Below, in pieces: positions 47,767 through 57,565 of a stretch of 64,000 bases of DNA. This DNA comes from Vibrio ruber DSM 16370 (GTDB taxonomy: Bacteria > Pseudomonadota > Gammaproteobacteria > Enterobacterales > Vibrionaceae): positions 19,793 to 83,792 of the forward strand of contig NZ_FULE01000037.1 of the NCBI RefSeq assembly GCF_900163965.1, written 5' to 3'. The notes beneath the pieces are model-generated. The model saw only the letters and a list, made by a program, of their open reading frames with translations. It searched no databases and was not told the DNA's origin. A program made the position numbers and the translations under genes. Every line of letters starts with the position of its first letter. Positions within the stretch are counted from its first letter, which is position 1.

Positions 47767-48246
47767 TTAACGTATTCCCTTCCTCAGGCAGTGAATATGA
47801 TGGCCGAATCCGAGTTTCTGATAGAGTTTGATGGCGGGTTGATTGAAATCCCACACTTCAACAAAGAGTTGTTGCACACCATAGTCTTCAAATTCTTTTT
47901 CTATCCGCTGTAACAGCTGAGTGCCGATCCCCTGTCCGCGATAGGACGGAAACACATAAAACTCGTCAATACTGCCCATCAATACCGGCTTGCTGACCGA
48001 AGAGACTAAATCAGCGAAATGCCCGGAAACAAATCCAATACAGTAATTACAGTAATGATCGCCAAAAGCGACAAACACTAATCCCTCAGGGGATTCTAAG
48101 TAGTCCGAAATTCGCTTCTCTTCCATCACTGCTTGTGCCGACTTGAAATGTTGCGGGCAAGCCAAGTGATGTTCATTGTGTAACTCATACATCATCTGTT
48201 CCAGAACGGGGAGATCCGATGATTTCGCCAACCGAATAGTAACCAT
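47767..48246 (-). CDS. GNAT-family N-acetyltransferase
   Basis: 159 residues from the ATG at 48246, which has AGG seven bases upstream (the longer frame to 48261 adds only MPEAA). The acetyl-CoA motif is FYVFPSYRGQGIGTQLLQRIE, followed by QLFVEVWDFNQPAIKLYQKLGF. The N-terminus TIRLAKSSDLPVLEQMM is typical. Substrate unknown. Single gene between yidA and the prp operon. Confidence 0.87.
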   Translation of the reverse strand: MVTIRLAKSSDLPVLEQMMYELHNEHHLACPQHFKSAQAVMEEKRISDYLESPEGLVFVAFGDHYCNYCIGFVSGHFADLVSSVSKPVLMGSIDEFYVFPSYRGQGIGTQLLQRIEKEFEDYGVQQLFVEVWDFNQPAIKLYQKLGFGHHIHCLRKGIR

Positions 48247-48398
48247 AGCTGCCTCAGGCAAGGGATAGAATTATGGCTAGTTTATACCCGACGCTCCCCA
48301 AGGTAAAAACATAACGCGCCGCAAACCAGTGACAGGACAAACGACCAAGGGAGTGCTCCCCCCAGCACTGCCCCCGTCGTCAGCCATATTCGGCACTT

Positions 48399-50297
48399 TT
48401 ACCCGGTCTTATGGTCGATATCGTGATGCAACGCCTGTTCAAGCTCGGATAAGCTCAACGGATCATCAATGGTTGAAGGTACCGTATAGCTCTCTCCGTC
48501 AGCGATTTGCCGAATCACGCGGCGCAGAATTTTACCTGAGCGCGTTTTCGGTAACCGCTCAACCACAACCGCGTGATGAAAACAGGCAATCGCCCCGATG
48601 TGGTCACGCACTTGTCCGACTAATTCAAGTTCTAACTGATGAGTGTCCACCTTCATACCATTTTTCAGTACCACCAGCCCCAATGGAAGCTGGCCTTTCA
48701 GCGCATCATGTACGCCAATCACGGCACACTCAGCCACCGCAGGATGAGCCCCGACAACTTCTTCCATTTCTCCGGTCGACAATCGATGTCCGGCGACATT
48801 GATCACATCATCGATCCTGCCCATAATAAACAGATAACCTTGTTCATCGACATATCCCCCGTCGCCGGATACATAGTATCCGGGAAACTGACTCAAATAT
48901 CCCGATTCAAACCGGTCATGGTTACGCCAAATGGTTGGCAGGCAGCCGGGCGGCAGCGGTCGTTTCAGTGCCACATAGCCTTGTTGACCACACTGCTGAG
49001 GCTCTCCTTGCTCATTGAGAATTTCGACAACATAGCCCGGAGTTGCTTTGGTTGATGAACCCGGTTTGATCGGCATCGTTTCAATTCCTAACGGGTTACC
49101 GGCAATTGCCCAGCCGGTTTCCGTCTGCCACCAGTGATCGATCACCGGTTTATCGGTATGAGACTGAACCCATTCCAGTGTCGGCGGATCCAGCCGTTCT
49201 CCGGCCATAAAAATCGCCTGTAACGATTGGAGTGAATCACGATGAATCCATTCACCGTGAGGATCTTCTTTTTTAATCGCTCTGAACGCCGTCGGCGCCG
49301 AAAAAAGTATATCGACTTGGTATTGCTGACAAACCCGCCAGAATGCTCCCGGATCCGGTGTCCGCACCGGTTTACCTTCATAAAGTATCGTGGCACAACC
49401 ATGAATCAGTGGTCCGTAGACAATATAGGAGTGGCCGACAACCCAGCCGACATCCGAAGCCGCCCAGAATACACCGTCTTGCGGCATATTATAGATTGCC
49501 GACATCGAATATTTCATTGCCACGGCATGACCACCGTTATCCCGAACCACGCCTTTCGGTTTACCGGTCGTCCCCGATGTATAAAGAATATATAACGGGT
49601 CGGTCGCCCGTACAGGCACACACTCATGCGGTTTCGCCTCCTCAAACAGACGTTGCCAGTCTTGATCTCTGGCTTGATTCAGCTCCGCGGTATGCACCGG
49701 ACGCTGGACGATGATGACCTGCTCCGGTTTCCAGCGACTATCCATAATCGCTTTATCAACCAATGGCTTATACGGAATCACTTTATTGACCTCGATCCCG
49801 CATGAGGCCGTGATCAGCACTTTTGGTTCGGCATCTTCGATTCTCACGGCCAGCTCATTCGGGGCAAAACCACCGAATACGACCGAGTGAATCGCCCCCA
49901 GCCGGGCACAGGCCAGCATCGCCATCACCGCTTCGGGAATCATTGGCATATACAGCACAACCCGATCGCCTTTTGTGACCCCTTGAGCAGCCAACATGCC
50001 TGCGACACGCGCCACATCATCCCGTAACGCCTGATAATTCCACTGCTTTTGAACCCCCGTCGCCGGAGAATCATAAATCAGTGCCGTCTGTTCACCCCGA
50101 CCTTGTTGGCAATGGTAATCCAGTGCCATCCATGCGGTGTTCATCACCCCATCGGAAAACCAGCGCTCGATCTGATGTTCATCGACACTCAGAATGGTTT
50201 GCGGTTTCTGAAACCAATCCAGTTTATCTGCCTGTTCACCCCAGAAGATCTCCGGGTAATCTTTGGCAAATTGATACTCTCGCTCATATGTAAGCAT
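48399..50297 (-). CDS. prpE: Propionyl-CoA synthetase PrpE
   Basis: Activates propionate to propionyl-CoA, the entry step of the methylcitrate cycle. 632 residues of the acyl-adenylate-forming family: PLYILYTSGTTGKPKGVVRD near 235, DHWWQTETGW near 390, YVSGDGGYVDEQGYLFIMGR near 480 and the acetylation-site motif PKTRSGKILRR near 600. GGGGGA precedes the ATG. It is the last gene of the operon, separated from prpD by a 134-bp gap that carries tandem repeats. Confidence 0.94.
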   Translation of the reverse strand: MLTYEREYQFAKDYPEIFWGEQADKLDWFQKPQTILSVDEHQIERWFSDGVMNTAWMALDYHCQQGRGEQTALIYDSPATGVQKQWNYQALRDDVARVAGMLAAQGVTKGDRVVLYMPMIPEAVMAMLACARLGAIHSVVFGGFAPNELAVRIEDAEPKVLITASCGIEVNKVIPYKPLVDKAIMDSRWKPEQVIIVQRPVHTAELNQARDQDWQRLFEEAKPHECVPVRATDPLYILYTSGTTGKPKGVVRDNGGHAVAMKYSMSAIYNMPQDGVFWAASDVGWVVGHSYIVYGPLIHGCATILYEGKPVRTPDPGAFWRVCQQYQVDILFSAPTAFRAIKKEDPHGEWIHRDSLQSLQAIFMAGERLDPPTLEWVQSHTDKPVIDHWWQTETGWAIAGNPLGIETMPIKPGSSTKATPGYVVEILNEQGEPQQCGQQGYVALKRPLPPGCLPTIWRNHDRFESGYLSQFPGYYVSGDGGYVDEQGYLFIMGRIDDVINVAGHRLSTGEMEEVVGAHPAVAECAVIGVHDALKGQLPLGLVVLKNGMKVDTHQLELELVGQVRDHIGAIACFHHAVVVERLPKTRSGKILRRVIRQIADGESYTVPSTIDDPLSLSELEQALHHDIDHKTG

Positions 50298-50375
50298 CGT
50301 TTCCCCCGTGGACAGTGGCCGGCACCTTATCTGTCCGATACCGGCGACTTTGGGAAGTTAATTTCACATCCGTTG

Positions 50376-50450
50376 TTGATCACCAATGTATTGATCACGG
50401 ATTCATTGGTCACGAATTAGTTGATCACAAATTAATTGATCACAAACAAC
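50376..50450. repeat. Five 15-bp tandem repeats spanning the prpD stop codon
   Basis: The motif TTGATCAC (one copy TTGGTCAC) begins at 50376, 50391, 50406, 50421 and 50436, exactly 15 bp apart. On the coding strand the first unit is the end of prpD (TTTGTGATCAATTAA, Phe-Val-Ile-Asn-stop) and the next is an almost perfect copy with its own TAA. It looks like repeated duplication of the last five codons. Confidence 0.85.
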
Positions 50451-51883
50451 GCCATAAATTCATCAACCGGTGTCCGCTCCAGACGCGCCTGATCCAGACA
50501 GAGTGTCGTGATTGCTTCAACACGACTCTGAGGGAAACGGGTCTGTAGATTACGGATGAACTTTTGCTCGAGTATGGGAATCCCTGCTTCTCTGCGCCGA
50601 CGATGACCAATCGGATATTCAACCTCGACTTTCTCTGTACATGAACCATCGCGGAAGAAAATCTGCATCGCGTTCGCAATCGAACGTTTATCGGATTCCA
50701 GATACTCACGGCTATAACGGGCATCTTCCTGAATCACCATCTTGTCTCTGAGCTGATCGATGCGCGGATCGTTCTGGTGGAAACTATCTTCATAATATTC
50801 AGCCACTAAATCACCATAGAGCAATGGCACGGCCGTCATATATTGCAGGCAGTGGTCACGGTCGGCCGGATTTGCCAGTTCACCGACCTTGGAAATAATC
50901 CGAATAGCTGATTCATGGGTGGTCATTTCAATGCGGTCAATCTCATCGATCCGATCCCGGACATGCGGATGTAACTGAACCGCACATTCAACTGCAGTCT
51001 GCGCATGGAACTCAGCCGGAAATGATATTTTAAACAGCACATTCTCCATCACATAACTGGAAAATTGTTGTGGAATATCAAACGCTTTACCTTTAAACAG
51101 CACATCATAATAGCCCCATTGCGGGGCTGAGAGTACCGTCGGAATCCCCATTTCACCCTTCATGGTGATCATCGCCAGCCGGACGGCTCTCGATGTTGCG
51201 TCTCCGGCAGCCCAAGATTTGCGAGAGCCGGCATTCGGTGCATGGCGATAGGTTCGCAGTGCTCCCCCATCGACCCAAGCCTGAGACAGTGCGTCAATAA
51301 TCTGCTGCCGGCTTCCGCCAAGCATTTTCGTCACCACAGCCACTGAGGCAACACGTACCAAAAGTACATGGTCAAGCCCGACCCGGTTGAAACTATTGTT
51401 TAATGCCAGTACACCTTGAATCTCATGGGCTTTAATCATGGCGGTTAACACATCTTTCATCACCAACGGTGGTTTTCCCTGAGCAACAGCCAGGCGACTC
51501 AGATAATCCGCCGTCGCAAGAATACCGCCCAGATTATCTGAAGGATGACCCCATTCGGCCGCCAGCCAAGTGTCATTGAAATCCAGCCAGCGAATCATGC
51601 AACCGATGTTAAATGCGGCCGTGACCGGATCCAGCTCATGGGAAGTGCCCGGTACCCGGGCGCCATGACGTACGGTGGTGCCCGGCACAGTGGGACCTAA
51701 ATGCTTGGTACATTCAGGAAAACGTAACGCGAGCAGGCCACATCCCAGCGTGTCGATCAGGCAATTGCGTGCGGTCTGATACGCTTCTTGTGACATGATT
51801 GGCTGTTGATCGACATAATCGGCAATTTGTACCAGTAATTCATCGGGTTGTTGCCGTTGATTAAAATCTACATTCTGACTCAT
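50432..51883 (-). CDS. prpD: 2-methylcitrate dehydratase PrpD
   Basis: Dehydrates 2-methylcitrate to 2-methyl-cis-aconitate. 483 residues of the MmgE/PrpD family: [14 protein letters not shown] near 43, [30 protein letters not shown] near 115, and [18 protein letters not shown] near 220. The C-terminus is FVIN. It starts 14 bases after prpC. Many Vibrio species use AcnD plus PrpF instead; here the PrpD version is in the operon and neither acnD nor prpF is present. Confidence 0.94.
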   Translation of the reverse strand: MSQNVDFNQRQQPDELLVQIADYVDQQPIMSQEAYQTARNCLIDTLGCGLLALRFPECTKHLGPTVPGTTVRHGARVPGTSHELDPVTAAFNIGCMIRWLDFNDTWLAAEWGHPSDNLGGILATADYLSRLAVAQGKPPLVMKDVLTAMIKAHEIQGVLALNNSFNRVGLDHVLLVRVASVAVVTKMLGGSRQQIIDALSQAWVDGGALRTYRHAPNAGSRKSWAAGDATSRAVRLAMITMKGEMGIPTVLSAPQWGYYDVLFKGKAFDIPQQFSSYVMENVLFKISFPAEFHAQTAVECAVQLHPHVRDRIDEIDRIEMTTHESAIRIISKVGELANPADRDHCLQYMTAVPLLYGDLVAEYYEDSFHQNDPRIDQLRDKMVIQEDARYSREYLESDKRSIANAMQIFFRDGSCTEKVEVEYPIGHRRRREAGIPILEQKFIRNLQTRFPQSRVEAITTLCLDQARLERTPVDEFMALFVIN

Positions 51884-51897
51884 GATTCTGTCCTTGG

Positions 51898-53025
51898 TTA
51901 ACGCTGTTCAATCGGAATCCACTGCTGATGTTCCGGGCCCTGATAGTCAGCGCTCGGACGAATGATCCGGTTATTGTCCCGCTGCTCGAAAACATGTGCA
52001 GCCCAACCGGTCAAACGGCTGATAACGAAAATCGGGGTAAATAATGGCGTCGGAATTCCCATAAAGTGGTAAGCAGAAGCATGATAAAAATCAGCATTAC
52101 AAAATAAGCCCTTCTCCCGTTTCATGACTGATTCTACCCGCTCTGAAACAGCATACAGATGGTGATCGCCAACTTGTTGAGAAAGACGTTGCGACCACTG
52201 TTTAATCAATGCATTGCGCGGATCACATTCCCGGTAGACCGCATGACCGAAGCCCATAATTTTGTCTTTCCGTGCCAGTTTTTCAAGCAGACCGGCTTCC
52301 GCCTGTTCCGGGGTCTCCCACTGCTCAATCATGGCCATCGCCGCTTCATTCGCACCGCCATGCAACGGGCCGCGAAGCGTACCGATTGCCCCCGTGATAC
52401 AGGAGTGCAGATCCGATAGCGTCGAAGCACACACCCGGGCATTGAATGTTGAAGCATTGAATTCATGTTCTGCATACAAAATCAGGGAACAATGCATCGC
52501 CTGACGGAATTGCTCATCAGGTTCGCGATCTGACAGCATCTTCAGAAAGTAGCCACCGATAGAGGTTTCACTGTGATCGTCGGTGTTGATGCGCACCCCG
52601 TCATGGCTAAACCGATACCAGTAGCAGATGATGGCGGGAAAGCAGGCTAATAGCCGTTCAGTGGCGGATAACTGCTGAGAAAAATCGGTCTCAGGTTCAA
52701 GATTACCCAGTACCGAGCAGCCGGTGCGCATCACATCCATCGGATGAGTCTCAGCCGGTAAACGCTCTAAAACCTCTTTGAGAACCTGTGGTAAACCGCG
52801 TAACTGCATCAGATGGGTCGTGTAGGCATCTAACTCTTGTTGGTTCGGCAGTTTGCCTTTGAGTAGCAGGTAAGCCACTTCTTCAAACTGCGCATGGTTG
52901 GCAAGGTCTGTAATATCGTAACCCCGGTAGGTTAACCCTGTTCCGGTTTTCCCGACAGTGCATAAAGCAGTCGTGCCAGCACTCTGCCCTCGCAACCCTG
53001 CCCCTCCCAATTCCTTGTTTGGCAT
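51898..53025 (-). CDS. prpC: 2-methylcitrate synthase PrpC
   Basis: Condenses propionyl-CoA with oxaloacetate. 375 residues of the citrate-synthase family, prokaryotic short type: [13 protein letters not shown] near 30, the histidine motif [10 protein letters not shown] near 230, [14 protein letters not shown] near 265, and a [22 protein letters not shown] stretch near 320. Length equals the PrpC type rather than GltA. AAGGAGC lies upstream of the ATG. Confidence 0.94.
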   Translation of the reverse strand: MPNKELGGAGLRGQSAGTTALCTVGKTGTGLTYRGYDITDLANHAQFEEVAYLLLKGKLPNQQELDAYTTHLMQLRGLPQVLKEVLERLPAETHPMDVMRTGCSVLGNLEPETDFSQQLSATERLLACFPAIICYWYRFSHDGVRINTDDHSETSIGGYFLKMLSDREPDEQFRQAMHCSLILYAEHEFNASTFNARVCASTLSDLHSCITGAIGTLRGPLHGGANEAAMAMIEQWETPEQAEAGLLEKLARKDKIMGFGHAVYRECDPRNALIKQWSQRLSQQVGDHHLYAVSERVESVMKREKGLFCNADFYHASAYHFMGIPTPLFTPIFVISRLTGWAAHVFEQRDNNRIIRPSADYQGPEHQQWIPIEQR

Positions 53026-53134
53026 GTTGAGCTCCTTATTTCCCTGCCGCTTATCTCTGACGGATAATCATTGTCCCGTATCGGGCGATGATTCAGTCGG
53101 CCGGGTTGATTTCACGTGATGGATATAAATTGAC

Positions 53135-54031
53135 TTACTGGTGCTGCTCAGAAAACAGTTGATCCAACTTATCTTCATAAGTGTGATAATTCAGATAGTC
53201 ATATAGTGTTTGTCTGGTTTGCATCTGGGGCAGCAACGCCTGCTGATTGCCGGTTGTGAGCAGATGTTGATACACCATTTCCGCTGCTTGATTCATGGCT
53301 CTGAATGCACTCAACGGATACAGCACCATACTCACTTTTGCTCCGGCAAGCTCGTCACAGTCATACAGCGGTGTTTGACCAAATTCGGTGATATTCGCCA
53401 AAACCGGAATCGGTCTCCCGACGGCATCTTCCAGTGCCGTCGCGAACTGCTCATATTGACCTAATTCAACCATCGCTTCGGGGAAAATCATATCCGCCCC
53501 GGCCTCAACACAAGCAATCGCCCGTTCTATCGCCTTTTCCATGCCCTCAACTGCTAAAGCATCGGTTCGCGCCATGATGACAAAATCATCATCGGTACGC
53601 GCATCGACAGCGGCCTTAATTCTGTCGACCATTTCAGTCCGGCTGACAATCGCTTTATTCGGTCGGTGACCACACCTTTTCTGGAGCACCTGGTCTTCAA
53701 TATGAACCGCAGCGGCTCCTGCTTTTTCCATTGCCCGGATAGTTCTGGCAATGGAGAATGCTCCACCGAACCCTGTATCAATATCCACGAGCAACGGCAA
53801 ATCACTCGCATTGGTAATCCGCTCAACATCAACCAACACATCATTGAGTGTCGTGATCCCTAAATCAGGCACTCCGTAAGATGCATTGGCAACGCCGCCA
53901 CCGGAAAGATAAATCGCCTGATGACCAATTTGTTGTGCCATCATGGCGCAATACGGATTAATCGTGCCGACAATTTGCAAAGGACGGTTGTCCCTGACTG
54001 CTGCTCTGAATTTTTTACCCGGACTATTCAT
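53135..54031 (-). CDS. prpB: 2-methylisocitrate lyase PrpB
   Basis: Splits 2-methylisocitrate to pyruvate and succinate. 298 residues of the isocitrate-lyase/PEP-mutase family: [15 protein letters not shown] near 37, DIDTGFGG near 84, the catalytic [11 protein letters not shown] motif near 121 and [18 protein letters not shown] near 158. It overlaps the end of the gntR-type regulator by four bases (ATGA), so the regulator and enzymes share one mRNA. Confidence 0.95.
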   Translation of the reverse strand: MNSPGKKFRAAVRDNRPLQIVGTINPYCAMMAQQIGHQAIYLSGGGVANASYGVPDLGITTLNDVLVDVERITNASDLPLLVDIDTGFGGAFSIARTIRAMEKAGAAAVHIEDQVLQKRCGHRPNKAIVSRTEMVDRIKAAVDARTDDDFVIMARTDALAVEGMEKAIERAIACVEAGADMIFPEAMVELGQYEQFATALEDAVGRPIPVLANITEFGQTPLYDCDELAGAKVSMVLYPLSAFRAMNQAAEMVYQHLLTTGNQQALLPQMQTRQTLYDYLNYHTYEDKLDQLFSEQHQ

Positions 54032-54726
54032 GCTTGTTCTCCCTGTTCGGACAGCATATGGGCTTCAATCAGTTTCCGGCTGCCCGCAATATGACGTCGC
54101 ATCAACATTTCAGCCAGTTCTTCATCCCGTTCCCGAATGGCCTTCAGAATAAACTGATGCTCCCCGAGCGCCTCTTCCGGCTGGCTGTGAGCACGGGGGG
54201 ATTGATAGCGAAACATACGCAATAAATGATACAACTCATCACACAATAGCCGGATAAGCTGTTGATTGCGGCTGGCTTTGATAATGCAATAATGGAAATC
54301 GAAGTCACCATGCTGATGAAAATATGAAGCACCTTCAATGTGATGCAGATGGCGCGCGTGTTTGTCTAACAATGCTTCTAAACGCATCAATTCTGCGGAT
54401 GTGATATAGCGGGCTGCAAGACGGGCGGCCATACCTTCGAGGGCTTCCCGTACCGCATACAGTTCAATCAACTTTTCATAAGACAACGCAATCACGCGTG
54501 CACCGACATGCGGGATCCGTTCAATCAGACCAAGGCCTTCCAGCCGCATCAAGGCTTCCCGTAATGGTCCCCGGCTGACCTGAAACTGACGGGCAAGATT
54601 GGGTTCGGAGATCTTACTGCCTGGCGCAATCTCTCCCTGAACAATCGCTTCAATCAAATAGTCCGTCAGATGCTCTGACTTGGTGTTGTCTTTCTCCGGT
54701 TGAATTAAATCTGTCGCTTGATCCAC
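54028..54726 (-). CDS. GntR/FadR-family regulator of the prp operon
   Basis: I choose the GTG at 54726 as start, with AGAGAG ten bases before it, giving 232 residues. The frame is open to 54816 but the extra N-terminus is unlike the family. The winged helix is [20 protein letters not shown] then [20 protein letters not shown]; the C-terminal FCD-type helical ligand domain follows ([33 protein letters not shown]). It heads the operon and two matching inverted motifs lie upstream, so autoregulation in response to 2-methylcitrate or a related acid is likely. Confidence 0.9.
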   Translation of the reverse strand: MDQATDLIQPEKDNTKSEHLTDYLIEAIVQGEIAPGSKISEPNLARQFQVSRGPLREALMRLEGLGLIERIPHVGARVIALSYEKLIELYAVREALEGMAARLAARYITSAELMRLEALLDKHARHLHHIEGASYFHQHGDFDFHYCIIKASRNQQLIRLLCDELYHLLRMFRYQSPRAHSQPEEALGEHQFILKAIRERDEELAEMLMRRHIAGSRKLIEAHMLSEQGEQA

Positions 54727-54805
54727 TGTCGTCTCTCTTTTAATGAGGTCTTTCTGACCGACTCCGGATAAAAAATAGCCGATCCGCTGCCATATTCGCA
54801 AGCAG

Positions 54806-54833
54806 ATTGTTGACAATTTAGACTAATGTCTAA
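54806..54833. promoter_or_regulatory. Candidate operators of the prp operon, proximal
   Basis: ATTGTTGACAAT (54806-54817, symmetric apart from the two central bases) is followed immediately by the perfect inverted repeat TTAGAC-TAAT-GTCTAA (54818-54833). They lie about 80 bp upstream of the gntR start, in the promoter position. Confidence 0.65.
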
Positions 54834-54920
54834 CCATGCATTCTTGGTTTTAATATCAATAAAAAATTAAATTTTTTAAAAACAATCAGATAAAATAAAT
54901 TCGATTTTTCATCATAAAAT

Positions 54921-54932
54921 ATTGTCAACAAT
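54921..54932. promoter_or_regulatory. Candidate operator of the prp operon, distal
   Basis: ATTGTCAACAAT is the exact reverse complement of the proximal motif at 54806-54817, about 115 bp away. Two oppositely oriented copies suggest cooperative or looped binding of the GntR-type regulator. The remaining gap to 55185 shows nothing else clear. Confidence 0.6.
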
Positions 54933-55185
54933 CTATGCTGATCACGTCGACTTTGTATGTATGTTGCAGCCATTAGTCGAGGTAAATTAGTTGAAGTAAG
55001 TTGATTGAACTAAATGGAGTGCATTGAATTGAATGCATCAATGAATCGCCGGTCGGACAAGCAGTCTGCCACGGCTTACAGGCCGGGGAAATTTGGTCAG
55101 AAGAAAATGAGATAGGATTCATCGCTCAGCATATTGTTCATACCCGACTGAGCGATGATATTGCTGCAATTGAGAACAGCGAGTG

Positions 55186-55758
55186 TCAGGCCGCGGGCTT
55201 GGCTTGCCAATTCGGATTGATCAATGAGGTCAGATAGTGATCTTCCCACTGATCATTAATCAACAAAAAATCTTTCAGCTCTCCTTCATACTGAAAACCT
55301 AACCGTTTCAGTACGGCTTCACTGCGTTGATTACGGGGCATATATGTTGCAGAAATGCGATGCATATTCTGCGCTTCAAACATAAACCGACAAGCCATCG
55401 TTAATGCCCGGGTCATGATCCCTTTCCCCTGCGCATTTTCAGCCAATGAATAACCGACATAACAGCTATGAACCGGAAAACGTGAAATTTGGCTAAACGA
55501 GATGGTGCCGACCATTTCATTGGTAGAAATATCGAAAATCAGAAGATAGAAACCAAGTGCCATCGTTTCTAATTCTCTGAGTTTAATCAGACGCTGTGCC
55601 CAACCTTGCTCAAGAAAAAATTCCTCGTCCCGCTTCGGCTCCCACGGTGTCAGGTAGCGGCGGTTAACATTGAAATACCGGGCAATCGTTCTGGCGTCAT
55701 CAATGCGGGCCGAACGAATAATAATATCACCATCGACATCATAAACTTGTTTATACAT
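55186..55758 (-). CDS. RimJ/RimL-type GNAT acetyltransferase
   Basis: 190 residues: IIIRSARIDDARTIARYFNV at the N-terminus, GTISFSQISRFPVHSCYVGYSL, the acetyl-CoA loop AENAQGKGIMTRAL, and RNQRSEAVLKRLGFQYEGEL. The pattern is that of RimJ, which acetylates the N-terminus of ribosomal protein S5. The family call is secure; the S5 substrate is inferred by similarity. Single gene between the prp promoter and tyrR. Confidence 0.85.
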   Translation of the reverse strand: MYKQVYDVDGDIIIRSARIDDARTIARYFNVNRRYLTPWEPKRDEEFFLEQGWAQRLIKLRELETMALGFYLLIFDISTNEMVGTISFSQISRFPVHSCYVGYSLAENAQGKGIMTRALTMACRFMFEAQNMHRISATYMPRNQRSEAVLKRLGFQYEGELKDFLLINDQWEDHYLTSLINPNWQAKPAA

Positions 55759-55834
55759 AAATGAGTTAGCGTCCTGTGCTTGTCACTCCGAAAAATCAGC
55801 CTCGCTCATCAAGGCGATTGGCATCCCGAAGCGA

Positions 55835-57382
55835 TTAATGTTTGCGAATATCGTAATCGCGTAATTTGTTTGCCACTGAGGTATGAGAAACATTTAACCG
55901 TTTCGCCAGCTTACGACTTGAGGGGAATGACTGGTAAAGCTTCTCCAAAACCTTGGCTTCGTAATCTTTCATAATCTCGTCCAAAGAACCATCCAGATTT
56001 ATCAGCCCAATGCCGCCATTAACCGCTTCAACTCCCGGAAGATGGAAATAGTCGATTTTTAACTCGTCGTCGGGCATCTCAGTCAATGCCCGCAACACCA
56101 TATTATCGAGCTGGCGCATATTACCGGGCCATTGATAGTGCGACAACTGTTCAATCAGCGATTCATCATAATGGGGTTTTGCCATCCCCATGTGACGCAC
56201 ATGCTTGGCAATGAAGAGTTCCAGCAGTGGCTGAACATCACTTGGACGCTCACGTAATGGCGGAATCGATAGCGTCAACACATTCAACCGGTAAAACAGA
56301 TCTTCACGGAATTTATCTGATTCCGCCAGTGCTGCCAGATTATGCCGCGTGGATGCAATGACCCGGACATCGACATGAATCTCATGCTCTTCCCCGACCC
56401 GGCGAAACGTCCCATCCTGAAGAAAACGTAATAACTTGATCTGAAGATGTGCACTCATCTCGCCGATTTCATCAAGAAAAACCGTACCGCCATTGGCCTG
56501 CTCAAAAATGCCCTTATGCCCTTCACGATGATTGAAAGAGCCCGGGGCGTGACCGAATAACTCGGTTTCGGCAACGTCATCCGGCATCGATGCACAGCTC
56601 ACGACCAAAAAGGGTCTCGATGAACGTTCCGAGCGATTATGGCAGGCTTTCGCCAACATTTCTTTTCCGGTACCGGTTTCGCCCTCAATCAGTAAAGGTT
56701 GATCAAGCATTGCCAGCTTTTTTGCCTGATTGATAAGATGCTTGTGTCGGTTTGAGATCCCGACGAAGTGTTCAAATCCCAGTTCACTATGAAGCGGTAA
56801 GTGAACAGGTTGTACGCCATGGTGCACTTGACTAGCCCGTAAAATCACCATAGCACTGGCCAGAATCGACTCTTTCGCCTCACTCTGAATATAAACCGGC
56901 ATGATTTCCAGTACATAGTCCAGACCATTAAGAACAATCTCCTCACGCTGGCGGGATTTACTGCCCTCAAGCCAACGCGAAAAATTAAACGCATGAACCA
57001 GCGTTGAAATCGCATGACCGACAACTTCGTGTTGCTGTTTATTGAGCAGGGATAACGCCGCATAGTTGGCAGTATCGACAAAGCCTTTTAAGTTAATCGC
57101 CAACACCGCATCCGGCAAATTGTTCAGCAGCGAAATCAGCTCAGTGTTATGTCGTTCCACGGGCATAAAAGGAATCTTCCGGACGTCTTTCACACCTGAA
57201 ATCATGCGAATCTGAGCCATCAGCTCACTAAACGTCGTGAAATCAATATCCGGGCAGTTCAGATAAATAATCCCTGAAATATCAATTTCAATCCCTCTTA
57301 AATCGATATTTCTGGAGACCAGAATATCCAATAGTTCCCGGGTCAACCCGAGTCGGTCTTCACAAAAGACTTCTAGACGCAC
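55835..57382 (-). CDS. tyrR: Transcriptional regulator TyrR
   Basis: Controls aromatic amino-acid synthesis and transport. The GTG at 57382 begins MRLEVFCEDRLGLTRELLDI, exactly as E. coli TyrR, and gives 515 residues (513 in E. coli); an in-frame TTG at 57391 is less likely. Order: ACT domain, PAS domain (LLNNLPDAVLAINLKGFVDT), then the AAA+ domain with Walker A EGETGTGKE and Walker B VFLDEIGEM. The sigma-54 GAFTGA loop is replaced by GSFNHREG, as expected for a sigma-70 regulator. A C-terminal TyrR helix-turn-helix (SSRKLAKRLNVSHTSVANKL) ends the protein. Confidence 0.95.
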   Translation of the reverse strand: MRLEVFCEDRLGLTRELLDILVSRNIDLRGIEIDISGIIYLNCPDIDFTTFSELMAQIRMISGVKDVRKIPFMPVERHNTELISLLNNLPDAVLAINLKGFVDTANYAALSLLNKQQHEVVGHAISTLVHAFNFSRWLEGSKSRQREEIVLNGLDYVLEIMPVYIQSEAKESILASAMVILRASQVHHGVQPVHLPLHSELGFEHFVGISNRHKHLINQAKKLAMLDQPLLIEGETGTGKEMLAKACHNRSERSSRPFLVVSCASMPDDVAETELFGHAPGSFNHREGHKGIFEQANGGTVFLDEIGEMSAHLQIKLLRFLQDGTFRRVGEEHEIHVDVRVIASTRHNLAALAESDKFREDLFYRLNVLTLSIPPLRERPSDVQPLLELFIAKHVRHMGMAKPHYDESLIEQLSHYQWPGNMRQLDNMVLRALTEMPDDELKIDYFHLPGVEAVNGGIGLINLDGSLDEIMKDYEAKVLEKLYQSFPSSRKLAKRLNVSHTSVANKLRDYDIRKH

Positions 57383-57399
57383 AAAAAGCAACCCACACG

Positions 57400-57417
57400 T
57401 GTAAGGAAAAGTTGACA
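57400..57417. promoter_or_regulatory. Candidate TyrR box upstream of tyrR
   Basis: TGTAAG-GAAAAG-TTGACA agrees with the TyrR box TGTAAA-N6-TTTACA at 10 of 12 positions and lies 18 bp before the tyrR start codon, consistent with autoregulation. Confidence 0.5.
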
Positions 57418-57565
57418 GTAGTTTCTATCAACACTGAATCTCCGTCAAGTCACAAAAATACCCCGGTAAAAACGGATGTACTGATATCACAGTTTCGTCA
57501 AAACTCAGTTCGATACTGATTTGAGAATCGGCCTGACGAAATATATTCCGGGCAGAAATGGCCAG

